Source: Schlegelella_A sp038241255
Lineage (GTDB): Bacteria > Pseudomonadota > Gammaproteobacteria > Burkholderiales > Burkholderiaceae_C
Direction of reading: 5' to 3'
Length of the DNA stretch: 41,136 nt
Assembly (NCBI GenBank): GCA_038241255.1
Contig: JBBRFW010000023.1
Location: forward strand, 1 to 41,136
A program made the translations under genes and the position numbers. This document shows positions 16,006-22,946 of this stretch, piece after piece. The notes under the pieces are model-generated. The model worked only from the letters and a program-made list of their open reading frames with translations. It had not been told where the DNA came from and made no database searches. The first letter of the stretch is position 1. Each line of letters begins with the position of its first letter.

Positions 16006-16230
16006 TTACGTAGCGTTTCCGACTTCTTCAGTCGATTTCGGGATGCCTCGCCGCAACCACGTGACCGCGGCGTCGACGGGCGCGAGCGCACGCAGCGACT
16101 CGTCGTGCCAGAGCTCTGCGGCCGCCTCTTCGAGGCTGGTTGGATCCGCGCGCGGCCACTGCTCGCGCAGCTGGTTCGCACACTGCGCCACCCATTGCGT
16201 GTCGGCCAGGTTGTCGGCGTCGCGGTTCAT
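16006..16230 (-). CDS. Small acidic hypothetical protein
   Basis: This 74-residue protein (ADTQWVAQCANQLREQWPRA near the start, AAVTWLRRGIP near the end) resembles small uncharacterised proteins on Burkholderiales mobile elements with an A-x-x-W-L-R-x-G-I-P end. I recall this pattern without being able to confirm it. It is transcribed toward the TIGR04255 cassette, about 90 bases upstream of it, and is divergent from the zinc-ribbon-like gene. Confidence 0.6.
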   Translation of the reverse strand: MNRDADNLADTQWVAQCANQLREQWPRADPTSLEEAAAELWHDESLRALAPVDAAVTWLRRGIPKSTEEVGNAT

Positions 16231-16268
16231 GGCGATACTGTATGCCCATCCAGTAGTCGGCGCAACCG

Positions 16269-16475
16269 ATGCCTATCCCTTCCTCGTGCCTCTGCGGCTC
16301 GGCCGACTTCATCCGCGTGACGGTGCGCCACAAGACCGGCGAGCTCTACACGACGGAGTTCGTCAGCTGCATCGCCTGCGGGGTCATGTTCCACCGGCCG
16401 GAGCCGTCGAAGCCGATCGAGCCGATGACGCCCGAGCGCCGCGAGTACCTGAAGAAGACGGGCTGGCTAAAGTGA
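16269..16475 (+). CDS. Small zinc-ribbon-like protein
   Basis: This 68-residue protein has two Cys pairs, CLCGS near residue 7-9 and CIACG near 34-37, spaced as in a zinc ribbon. They are separated by strand-like segments (FIRVTVRHKTGELYTTEFVS). The basic C-terminal tail includes PERREYLKKTGW. Small zinc ribbons often bind nucleic acids or other proteins. It is divergent from the 74-residue gene across 38 bases, so they may share a control region. No clear ribosome site is visible. Confidence 0.62.
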   Translation: MPIPSSCLCGSADFIRVTVRHKTGELYTTEFVSCIACGVMFHRPEPSKPIEPMTPERREYLKKTGWLK

Positions 16476-16500
16476 ATGTGCGACATTTCTGACGCCGCCG

Positions 16501-16836
16501 CTATCGAGTCTCCAAAGTCCAGCCCTTCTCGGCCATGCATCCGAGCATTAGCGTCTGGGCCATTTCGACGTAGTCACGTTTGGCCTGTTCCTCTTCCGGC
16601 ACGCAAGCTATTGGGCCCGCTGTGCACGGGCCACGCTCCATGATTGCCGCGCGTGCTTCCTGCTTTGCCTTCGTCTGACATTGGATCGAATGCGCGCGCA
16701 GAAGAGTGTTGTACTGATCTGGAGGCATGCGCTTCGCTTGAAATTCAGAGTTGATCCAGTACTGCTGCTGCGCTACCGACGCGATTGCCACGAAAGCAGC
16801 GATCACAAAGACGCCGAATCTCACAGTGTTTCGCAT
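16501..16836 (-). CDS. Exported small hypothetical protein
   Basis: This 111-residue protein has a signal peptide (MRNTVRFGVFVIAAFVAIAS, cleavage near SVA-Q) and a mature part with four Cys (QCQTKA, GPCTAGPIAC, GC), suggesting disulphides in the periplasm. The start at 16836 has a good ribosome site (GGGAGG); upstream in-frame codons would spoil the signal peptide. I recognise no family. It lies in the exported cargo block at the right end of the element. Confidence 0.72.
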   Translation of the reverse strand: MRNTVRFGVFVIAAFVAIASVAQQQYWINSEFQAKRMPPDQYNTLLRAHSIQCQTKAKQEARAAIMERGPCTAGPIACVPEEEQAKRDYVEMAQTLMLGCMAEKGWTLETR

Positions 16837-16842
16837 GGCTGT

Positions 16843-17082
16843 ACCTCCCGGTTCCCATGAAAGTATGCCGGACAGGGTCAACGTTCCGTCGACGGAACAT
16901 TCGCGCCGGCGCGAGGTCTTTCAGCCTGGCGAGCACGTCGACCACAACTTTCTGGCGCCGGAAAGTTGTGTCCGGCCACCGACACCCTCGCGCCGGCGCG
17001 CGAAGTTCGGCTCGTCTTCATTGTCATGCTGATCGTGGTCTTCCTCGGCTGTCTGACGATCGCGCGACTATGACTTCGCGTA
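16843..17082. other. Non-coding stretch with a cluster of perfect palindromes
   Basis: This gap between two minus-strand exported-protein genes holds four strong inverted repeats. GTTCCGTCGACGGAAC lies at 16883-16898 and TCGCGCCGGCGCGA at 16901-16914. A 28-base palindrome with one mismatched pair lies at 16943-16970 (CACAACTTTC, T, GGCGCC, G, GAAAGTTGTG). CGCGCCGGCGCG lies at 16989-17000, repeating the core of the second. They could be operators, protein-binding sites or RNA hairpins. I see no gene here. Confidence 0.6.
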
Positions 17083-17598
17083 TCAGGGTTTGAGCGAACG
17101 ACAGACGGCGAGAGACATCTTCTCGAACGCGGATTCGGGCTGAATGGGAGTGGCTTCTGGCTTCGCGACGCGCATCAGTTGCGGTAAGCGGTTTCCGACC
17201 GCGTCGAACGTCGTGTCGGCAGTCAGCGTGCTGAGTCTGTTCTTGCAATCGATAAGGTACTGATTCATCGATTGCGGGGCTTCTCCCGGACTAAGCGGCG
17301 GGGATGTTTCGGCGCGCACCCACACCCGCACCTGGGTGACCGAAACACGTTCAAGCCTGCTGGGGTCCACGAAGTAAGCGGTCCGTGAGCCAGACGCGAC
17401 CGGTTTCCATGCGGACGACCTAGGAGGCAGGTCGGCAACGGCACCTTCGATCTTCCTGCACCCCATCGACTTCGCCTCCGCAGCTGTGATCGTGGTCCTG
17501 TAGTCGTTGCCTGGGCATCGGTACATGACCGAGTCATCACTCTGGGCGTGAGCAGCAAACGCTGTACACAGCATCACCACTAGAGGAAGGTGCTTCAT
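17083..17598 (-). CDS. Exported protein with adhesin-E-like domain
   Basis: This 171-residue protein begins with a signal peptide (MKHLPLVVMLCTAFAAHAQ). A short DUF4124-like segment follows (VMYRCPGNDYRTTITAAEAK, then SMGCRKIEG), then a region resembling the surface-adhesin E domain: WKPVASGSRTAYFVDPSRLE, then TQVRVWVRAE. In that family the pattern is a W-x-x-V start, a Y-x-D-x-x-x-I element and a V-x-V-W strand. The start at 17598 gives a proper signal peptide and has AGGACA upstream. The gene is probably envelope-associated cargo; real adhesion activity is not shown. Confidence 0.75.
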   Translation of the reverse strand: MKHLPLVVMLCTAFAAHAQSDDSVMYRCPGNDYRTTITAAEAKSMGCRKIEGAVADLPPRSSAWKPVASGSRTAYFVDPSRLERVSVTQVRVWVRAETSPPLSPGEAPQSMNQYLIDCKNRLSTLTADTTFDAVGNRLPQLMRVAKPEATPIQPESAFEKMSLAVCRSLKP

Positions 17599-17920
17599 GA
17601 ATTGTCCTGTTCGAGCGGCGGCCAACTTTACGTGTAGTGCCATTGGTCGAGCTCGCCAAGCACGCGCGGGCCTGGCCGGCTAATCTGCAAGTTGAGTTCT
17701 GTCTGGACTATTGACATTCCCTTGCGGCATCTGCTTCGAGTTGCAGAGCTTGACGCACGTTGGAGCTCGACACACCTTTACGATAGCCCCGCGCGCCTTA
17801 ACGGTGGAGCCGCGAGTCCGTGCGTCCACCCGCGAAGCAGCGATTCTCATGGGCCGACCAAATAGTCTCTTGCGTTAGGGAGCTGACGGCGTCCATACTG
17901 TAGAAAACCTGGAGGCAGCC

Positions 17921-19132
17921 ATGCGTGTAGCGATTTTTATTTGTATCGGTGTCCTCGTGACGTTCACGAGCAGGGTCGCACTAGCGGACGACGACCTGTG
18001 CTCAGACGTTCTGAAGATTCCCCTCCAAGAGCATCTGCACATTCGCACAGATGACAGTTTCGCCAGCACATTCCATCAGCTCATCACGTCGAATGTTTTC
18101 AAGACACGTACAGATGACGCAGGTGGCAACATTAGCGGCAATTTCCTAGACATCTTGAAGATCAACGTCGGGGGCCAATCCTCCTCAACGGCCAAAGACA
18201 TCGTTCGGAACCTTCAGAATACGGAAAGTTCGATCTCTCAAACACAAAAAGAAGAGGTCGTTAAGACCTACCTTTCGTCATTCGCTGGCGATGCCATTTT
18301 GGCTTGGTCCCGGTGCGTGAATGACAAGCGAAAAATGAGACAGGGATCGCAAAATGGAATCGGAGCCAGGATTAGAAATTTCGATCCTGACGATGGTTCT
18401 TTCGTCCTCGCACTCTCATGGCATAGTGTTCATCCAAACCAAGCCGTCCCTAAGGTCAGCAAGATCAGTTTCCCTGGGGTTACCTGCGACGACCTGCCGA
18501 GGCAAAGTCAGCGAGTTCCGGAGGATAGTGAAGTTCGATGCCAGCGGCAAAATATCGCTGGCGCGACGCTCGTGTTCAATACCGATCAAGGACCACTTTC
18601 TCCCGCCGTGGTTATACCAAGTAAACTGCCAATTTGTGATGAAAACTGCGATGCTTGCAGATGGCGAAATGCAACGGCGGAATGTACGGCTTGTAGTGCT
18701 CGAATAGCTTCGGACGAATCGGACTGGATTCCAGTACCTCTTCGCACCCCCTCGTTGGTTACTCAGTGCAGACTGACTCCCGATACCGGCGTCACGGCGT
18801 TTGTACAGGGACGGGAACGGACCTTCTTAGGCTCGGAGGGATTCAGGGGCGGGCATACTCCCGGATATCAATGGTTCTCCAGCATTGCTCTTCGGACCGC
18901 GCAGGCGGTCGACGACGTAACTGCGAAGGAGGCGTCGTTCGGCGGACAGACTACGGGCGCTCCCGAGCGCAAATTCCAAATTGAGCTTGCGGGCACAAGG
19001 ACCAGCAAGGACGGCGAGGTTTCAGCGTGGGTGCTGATTAACAGTTGTCAGCGCTGGCCGGCGGAGTCCGGCGCTTGCGAGCTTTCTGGAGACACTCGCC
19101 TAAAAATCATTGCGCTGCCAAAGGCTCGTTGA
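17921..19132 (+). CDS. Large exported cysteine-rich hypothetical protein
   Basis: This 403-residue protein has a signal peptide (MRVAIFICIGVLVTFTSRVA, cleavage near ALA-D) and a good GGAGG ribosome site. The mature part has a helical region (about 40-135) and a knot of Cys at 239, 243, 246, 255 and 258 (C-x3-C-x2-C-x8-C-x2-C). A beta-rich C-terminal domain follows (RKFQIELAGTRTS, AWVLINSC). No family is recognised. Base composition is clearly richer in A and T than the rest of the element, which suggests separate acquisition. It is the last gene before attR, a usual place for cargo. A secreted or periplasmic role is likely; the target is unknown. Confidence 0.75.
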   Translation: MRVAIFICIGVLVTFTSRVALADDDLCSDVLKIPLQEHLHIRTDDSFASTFHQLITSNVFKTRTDDAGGNISGNFLDILKINVGGQSSSTAKDIVRNLQNTESSISQTQKEEVVKTYLSSFAGDAILAWSRCVNDKRKMRQGSQNGIGARIRNFDPDDGSFVLALSWHSVHPNQAVPKVSKISFPGVTCDDLPRQSQRVPEDSEVRCQRQNIAGATLVFNTDQGPLSPAVVIPSKLPICDENCDACRWRNATAECTACSARIASDESDWIPVPLRTPSLVTQCRLTPDTGVTAFVQGRERTFLGSEGFRGGHTPGYQWFSSIALRTAQAVDDVTAKEASFGGQTTGAPERKFQIELAGTRTSKDGEVSAWVLINSCQRWPAESGACELSGDTRLKIIALPKAR

Positions 19133-19429
19133 TCGGTGCCGGTCGAGCCAACGTGAAAAAAGCTCTACCGCGAGTGCTTGCTCTTATTCGAAAGTCGATC
19201 AGGCGATCGATCTAGCCGGTTCAGAAGCCGACGCTGGATCCCGCTTCGAAGATTGCAGTCGCTGCAGATGACCGAGCCGAGTCGTGAGGGCTTCCCCGAG
19301 CGGAACCTTCAAACGCCCGTTCGGTTCCTTGGTATCGCTCGATTGCGGGTCAGCCGAGAGCGTGGTGGTTATCCGGGGATTGGAGACCCAGATGGCTGTA
19401 GAGAATGCAGCGGCGCGGACCTTGACAGA
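19133..19429. other. Non-coding right end of the element
   Basis: About 297 bases lie between the last cargo gene and the attR core. Reading frames exist on both strands but lack ribosome sites and family resemblance. I see no terminator, tRNA or repeat matching the CGGTG repeats of the left end. It probably holds integrase arm sites of the right attachment site, but nothing in it can be pointed out with confidence. Confidence 0.5.
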
Positions 19430-19444
19430 CCCCAGCTCCACCAG
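19430..19444 (+). repeat. attR core
   Basis: CCCCAGCTCCACCAG repeats the 3' end of ssrA exactly (2642-2656). To the left lies element DNA; to the right lies sequence that ends in a strong terminator, as expected of the original downstream flank of ssrA. Confidence 0.88.
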
Positions 19445-19454
19445 AACCGCCTGC

Positions 19455-19481
19455 GGGGCCTCTTCGGGGGCCCCTTTTTTT
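19455..19481 (+). terminator. Displaced original terminator of ssrA
   Basis: GGGGCCTC (19455-19462) and GGGGCCCC (19467-19474) form an 8-base-pair stem (one G-T pair) with a TTCG loop, followed by seven T. It lies 11 bases after attR. No gene on this strand ends nearby, so the simplest reading is that it was the tmRNA terminator before the element inserted. Confidence 0.85.
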
Positions 19482-19678
19482 GCCCTTCCAACAGTCCCGG
19501 TCGTGGAGATACGACCTCGCCTTCGCGCACGCGGAGACAGATCAAGGCGACGGTCGATCACGCCCTTGCTGCGGCGGCCGATCGGTCATGCACGCTTGGA
19601 CGTCTCCGATCGGATGGCCGTCGCAATGCGCAACCAACCCGGTGGTCACCGCGCTCAGGGTTGCGTCCCCGAACCGCG

Positions 19679-20584
19679 TTAAGAGTGAGGCAGCGCGCGC
19701 AGGAAATCGACGAAGGCGCGCAACGGCGCGGGCAGATATCGCCGTCCCGGGTAGTACAGGAACGGCCCCGAGAACCGCGGCCACCATGTTTCGAGCACCG
19801 GCACAAGCTCGTCGCGATCGAAATAGGGTCTCAGCCAGTCCTCGAACAGGTAGATCACGCCGCTCCCCGCCACTGCGGCCTCCACCGCCAGGTCGGCCGC
19901 AGCGCCGATGCGAACGACGAGTGGTCCGGTCGGCTCGACCTTCACGACCTGCCCCTTGCGCTGGAACTCCCAAGCGGGCATGGCGCCGCTGGGGAACTGG
20001 CCGCGCAGGCAGGCATGTTTGAGCAGGTCACGCGGATGTCTGGGCTGTCGGTTCTTCGCCAGATACGACTTCGAGGCTGCAGCCGCGAAGCGTTGCTCGC
20101 GTGGGCCGATCGGAATGGCGATCATGTCCTGCTCCAACCGCTCGTCGTAGCGGATGCCCGCGTCGCAGCCGGCTGCGAGCACGTCCACGAAGCTGTCGTC
20201 CGCGATCACTTCCAGGCGGATGTCGGGGTAGGTGGCCAGGAAGGGCGGCACGATGCGCGGCAGCACGAGCCTGGCCGCGCTGATCGGCACGTTGAGGCGC
20301 AGGGTGCCGGCCGGTCGGTCGCGAAAGCTGTTGACCACATCGAGCGCGGAGTCCACCTCACTGAGCGCAGGCCCCAGCCGCTCGAGCAGGCGCGCGCCCG
20401 CTTCGGTGGCGGCGACGCTGCGTGTGGTCCGGTTCAGGAGCCGGACGCCGAGCTTTGCCTCGAGACGGCGAACGGCGTCGCTCAACCGCGATGCGCTGGT
20501 GCCACTTGATCGCGCCGCCTCGCGAAAGCCGCCCGACGTCGCCACCGCCAGAAATGCCGTGAGGTCGCCAAGGTCCGTCGCCAC
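19679..20584 (-). CDS. LysR-family transcription regulator
   Basis: This 301-residue regulator has the LysR N-terminal winged helix (LTAFLAVATSGGFREAARSS, then RLSDAVRRLEAKLGVRLLNR) and the TTRSVAATEAG wing typical of the family. The remainder is the periplasmic-binding-like effector domain. It is divergent from an aldo/keto reductase gene with 96 bases between, so it most likely controls that gene and itself. The effector is unknown. The first chromosomal gene after the element, it lies about 230 bases beyond the displaced terminator. Confidence 0.93.
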   Translation of the reverse strand: MATDLGDLTAFLAVATSGGFREAARSSGTSASRLSDAVRRLEAKLGVRLLNRTTRSVAATEAGARLLERLGPALSEVDSALDVVNSFRDRPAGTLRLNVPISAARLVLPRIVPPFLATYPDIRLEVIADDSFVDVLAAGCDAGIRYDERLEQDMIAIPIGPREQRFAAAASKSYLAKNRQPRHPRDLLKHACLRGQFPSGAMPAWEFQRKGQVVKVEPTGPLVVRIGAAADLAVEAAVAGSGVIYLFEDWLRPYFDRDELVPVLETWWPRFSGPFLYYPGRRYLPAPLRAFVDFLRALPHS

Positions 20585-20623
20585 TGTTCGCCTTTTCGCA
20601 CGGGCTGTGCAGATTGAAAGGTA

Positions 20624-20664
20624 TTGTCGTACAGGCGTTCACTTCATACATTGGCTTCAAGCCA
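20624..20664 (+). promoter_or_regulatory. Promoter and LysR-type box of the aldo/keto reductase
   Basis: TTGTCG (20624-20629) and TACATT (20647-20652) are 17 bases apart and make a good sigma-70 promoter. Overlapping the expected start of transcription is the palindrome TGGCTTCAAGCCA (20652-20664), a T-N11-A inverted repeat of the kind LysR regulators bind. Its position over the start site would suit repression or autoregulated contact by the divergent LysR protein. Confidence 0.6.
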
Positions 20665-20680
20665 CTGAAAGGACATGCCC

Positions 20681-21550
20681 ATGAACACCACCACCCTCGA
20701 CATCGTCAGGACGTTCACTCTGGGCGATCGCTCAGTCCACCGACTCGGCTACGGCGCCATGCAGCTCGCCGGCAAGGGCGTCTTCGGACCTCCCAGGGAT
20801 CGCGATGCCGCCGTCGCTGTGTTGCGCGACGCAATCGCCAGCGGCGTGAACCACATCGACACCAGCGACTTCTACGGGCCGCACATCACCAACCGGATCA
20901 TTCGCGAGGCGCTTCATCCGTATCCGAAAGACCTCACCCTGGTCACCAAAGTCGGGGCGCTGCGAGGCGACGACGGTTCGTGGCGACCGGCCTTTTCCCC
21001 GGCGGAGCTGAAGCAGGCGGTGCACGACAACCTGCGCAACCTCGGCCTCGATGTGCTCGAGGTGGTGAATCTGCGGGCGATGTTCGATGTGCACGGGCCC
21101 GCAGAAGGATCGATCGCCGCACCCCTCGAAGCACTGGCCGAGCTTCAACGGCAAGGACTGATCCACCATCTCGGCCTCAGCAACGTCACCCCGAAACAGA
21201 TTGCCGAAGGACGGGGCATCGCGAAAATCGTGTGCGTGCAGAACCAGTACAACCTGGCGCAACGTGCGGACGACGCGATCATCGACGACCTCGCGCAGGC
21301 TGGAATTGCCTATGTGCCGTTCTTTCCGCTGGGTGGCTTCTCGCCGCTGCAGTCAACGACGCTCTCCGACGTCGCACGGAGACTCGGCGCAACGCCAATG
21401 CAGGTGGCGCTGGCCTGGCTCCTCCAGCGCTCGCCCAACATCCTGCTCATCCCGGGGACATCGTCGGTGACGCATCTTCAGGAAAATCTTGCGGCAGGTG
21501 ATTTGTCGCTGCCGCCTGATGTTCTTGTTCGACTTGACGGAGTCGCGTGA
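20681..21550 (+). CDS. Aldo/keto reductase
   Basis: This 289-residue NADPH-dependent oxidoreductase should reduce an aldehyde or ketone; the natural substrate is not evident. The family pattern is clear: RLGYGAMQLAGKG near the start, HIDTSDFYG with the catalytic Asp and Tyr, LVTKVG with the catalytic Lys, HHLGLSNV and NQYNLAQR in the middle, and LLIPGTSSVTHLQENL at the cofactor site. The usual catalytic His of the tetrad is replaced by Asn in VVNLRAM, a variant known in some bacterial members. AAAGGA seven bases upstream favours this ATG over one at 20675. It is divergent from the LysR gene and converges on the Bug receptor gene. Confidence 0.93.
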   Translation: MNTTTLDIVRTFTLGDRSVHRLGYGAMQLAGKGVFGPPRDRDAAVAVLRDAIASGVNHIDTSDFYGPHITNRIIREALHPYPKDLTLVTKVGALRGDDGSWRPAFSPAELKQAVHDNLRNLGLDVLEVVNLRAMFDVHGPAEGSIAAPLEALAELQRQGLIHHLGLSNVTPKQIAEGRGIAKIVCVQNQYNLAQRADDAIIDDLAQAGIAYVPFFPLGGFSPLQSTTLSDVARRLGATPMQVALAWLLQRSPNILLIPGTSSVTHLQENLAAGDLSLPPDVLVRLDGVA

Positions 21551-21640
21551 GCAAGAACACCGCGCAGGGACTCGCACACGCGCCGATCATTCTTACGTCA
21601 TGACCTGTGATCGCGCCGCGTCGTCAGCGCGCGGGCAGCG

Positions 21641-22633
21641 TTACTCGATGACGATGTTGCCTTCCTTGACGATCTTCGCGAACTTGGTTGTCTCGCTTGC
21701 GATGAGCGCGGCCATCTCCGCGGGCGTGCTGCCAAGCGGCTCGCATCCCGCCGCCGCCATCGCCGTCGCGAACTGTGGCGATTTGATGACCTTCAGCATC
21801 TCCACGTTAAGCCGGTCCAGCACCGGCTTCGGCGTCCCGGCGGGTGCGAGCACCCCGTACCAGGTCTGGATGTCGAAACCCTTGAGGCCGGCCTCTTCGA
21901 GCGTCGGCACCTGTGGCAGGAACGACGAGCGCGCGTGCGACGTCACCGCCAGCGGCAACAGCTTGCCGTTTTTCAGGAACGCCCACTCGGCGGTAATGCT
22001 GTCGAACGACATGTTCACTTGCCCGGCCAGCAGGTCGGCCACCAGAGGCGCACTGCCTTTGTAGGGGACGTGCAGCAACGTCGTGCCGGTCTGCTGCTGG
22101 AACAGCGTGCCGATCAGGTGCTGGGCTGTCCCGTTTCCATTCGAGCCATAACTCAGCGGCTTGGCCGACGATGCCTTGGCAAGCGCGATCAGCTCGGCAA
22201 TCGTCTTGACCGGCGTCACGGCCGGGTTCACGGCGACGATGTTGGGCACCGAGGCGACCGTCGTGATCGGCACCAGGTCTTTCTGGAAGTCGTACGAGAG
22301 CTTCTTGTAGACGCTCGGCGCGATCGTGTGATGAACGGCGCCCATGAGCAGCGTGTAGCCGTCGGGCCGTGCCTTCGCGACAAGGTCGGCGCCGACGGTC
22401 GTGCCGGCCCCGGGCCGATTCTCGACGACAACCGTCTGGCCAAGGCTCCTGGTCAAGCCCTCGCCCAGCGTGCGCGCCACCAGATCGGTGGTGCCGCCCG
22501 GCGGAAAGGGGACGACGATCGTGACCGGCTTGGTCGGGAACTCCTGGGCTTGGGCCGCGGCGCCGGCGGCGGCGATGGCCGCGACGAGCGCGAGGCGTAG
22601 CACGGCCAGGGCACCGGACAGGGAAAGATTCAT
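21641..22633 (-). CDS. Bug/TctC-family periplasmic receptor
   Basis: This 330-residue periplasmic binding protein belongs to the Bug (TctC) family, very numerous in Burkholderiales and used with tripartite carboxylate transporters or as sensors. A signal peptide ends near AQAQ. The family motifs EFPTKPVTIVVPFPPGGTTD, VENRPGAGTTVGAD, KARPDGYTLL, VPYKGSAPLVADLLAGQV and the PVLDRLN and IVKEGNI segments are all present. A carboxylate ligand is expected; tartrate or malate is suggested by the dehydrogenase gene upstream on the same strand. No tctA or tctB gene is nearby. Confidence 0.93.
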   Translation of the reverse strand: MNLSLSGALAVLRLALVAAIAAAGAAAQAQEFPTKPVTIVVPFPPGGTTDLVARTLGEGLTRSLGQTVVVENRPGAGTTVGADLVAKARPDGYTLLMGAVHHTIAPSVYKKLSYDFQKDLVPITTVASVPNIVAVNPAVTPVKTIAELIALAKASSAKPLSYGSNGNGTAQHLIGTLFQQQTGTTLLHVPYKGSAPLVADLLAGQVNMSFDSITAEWAFLKNGKLLPLAVTSHARSSFLPQVPTLEEAGLKGFDIQTWYGVLAPAGTPKPVLDRLNVEMLKVIKSPQFATAMAAAGCEPLGSTPAEMAALIASETTKFAKIVKEGNIVIE

Positions 22634-22946
22634 GTTCTCGTCTCCGCAAGCCTTTGGGCGAGCGATGGTAGTCGGTTGCCTCGGCACCCGACGGATCGAA
22701 GATGCCGCGCTGGCGCTACACGGGCGGGCACCTCCGGTGAGGGAGGCAGGAAGATGTTTTCGACGCCAACACATCACTGACGACCGACGGTCGTCGAACT
22801 TCTCAACGCGATCAAGCCGCCAAGTAGGACTCCATACTTGGGACAACAGCGTTGTCTCAAGAAGGTGCCCGACCGCGACCACATCGGCCCGATCCTCGGC
22901 AGCCTGCGGCGCTTCGCGACCGCGCTGTAGCGACTGCGCGCCGGGC
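22634..22946. other. Intergenic stretch without a recognised gene
   Basis: The stretch of about 313 bases between the Bug receptor gene and the dehydrogenase gene holds no gene I can support. It has a short inverted repeat (ACGACCGACGGTCGT, near 22780-22794). A plus-strand frame ending at 22930 with LGSLRRFATAL before its stop looks protein-like but has no start. It could be a remnant of a lost gene. Confidence 0.4.

Larger units (their letters stand above)
2642..19444. mobile_element. Integrated element at ssrA (satellite or integrative island)
   Basis: The element is bounded by the same 15 bases, CCCCAGCTCCACCAG, at 2642-2656 (the end of ssrA) and 19430-19444. A tyrosine integrase sits just inside the left end. 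A terminator suited to ssrA lies directly outside the right end, as expected if the insert pushed it away. Contents are integrase, AlpA-like protein, PrimPol-like replication protein, SF1 helicase, Gp49-like protein, many small unknowns and a minus-strand cargo region. No capsid, tail, portal, large terminase, relaxase or mating-pair gene was recognised. A phage satellite or a mobilizable island fits better than a prophage. Confidence 0.88.

Noticed and set aside
2642..19444. A complete prophage
   Set aside because: No capsid, portal, tail, large terminase, lysis or repressor gene could be recognised in the 16.8 kb.
19199..19682. Two overlapping frames on opposite strands across attR
   Set aside because: Both run through the attachment core and the terminator hairpin, have no ribosome site, and show no family resemblance.
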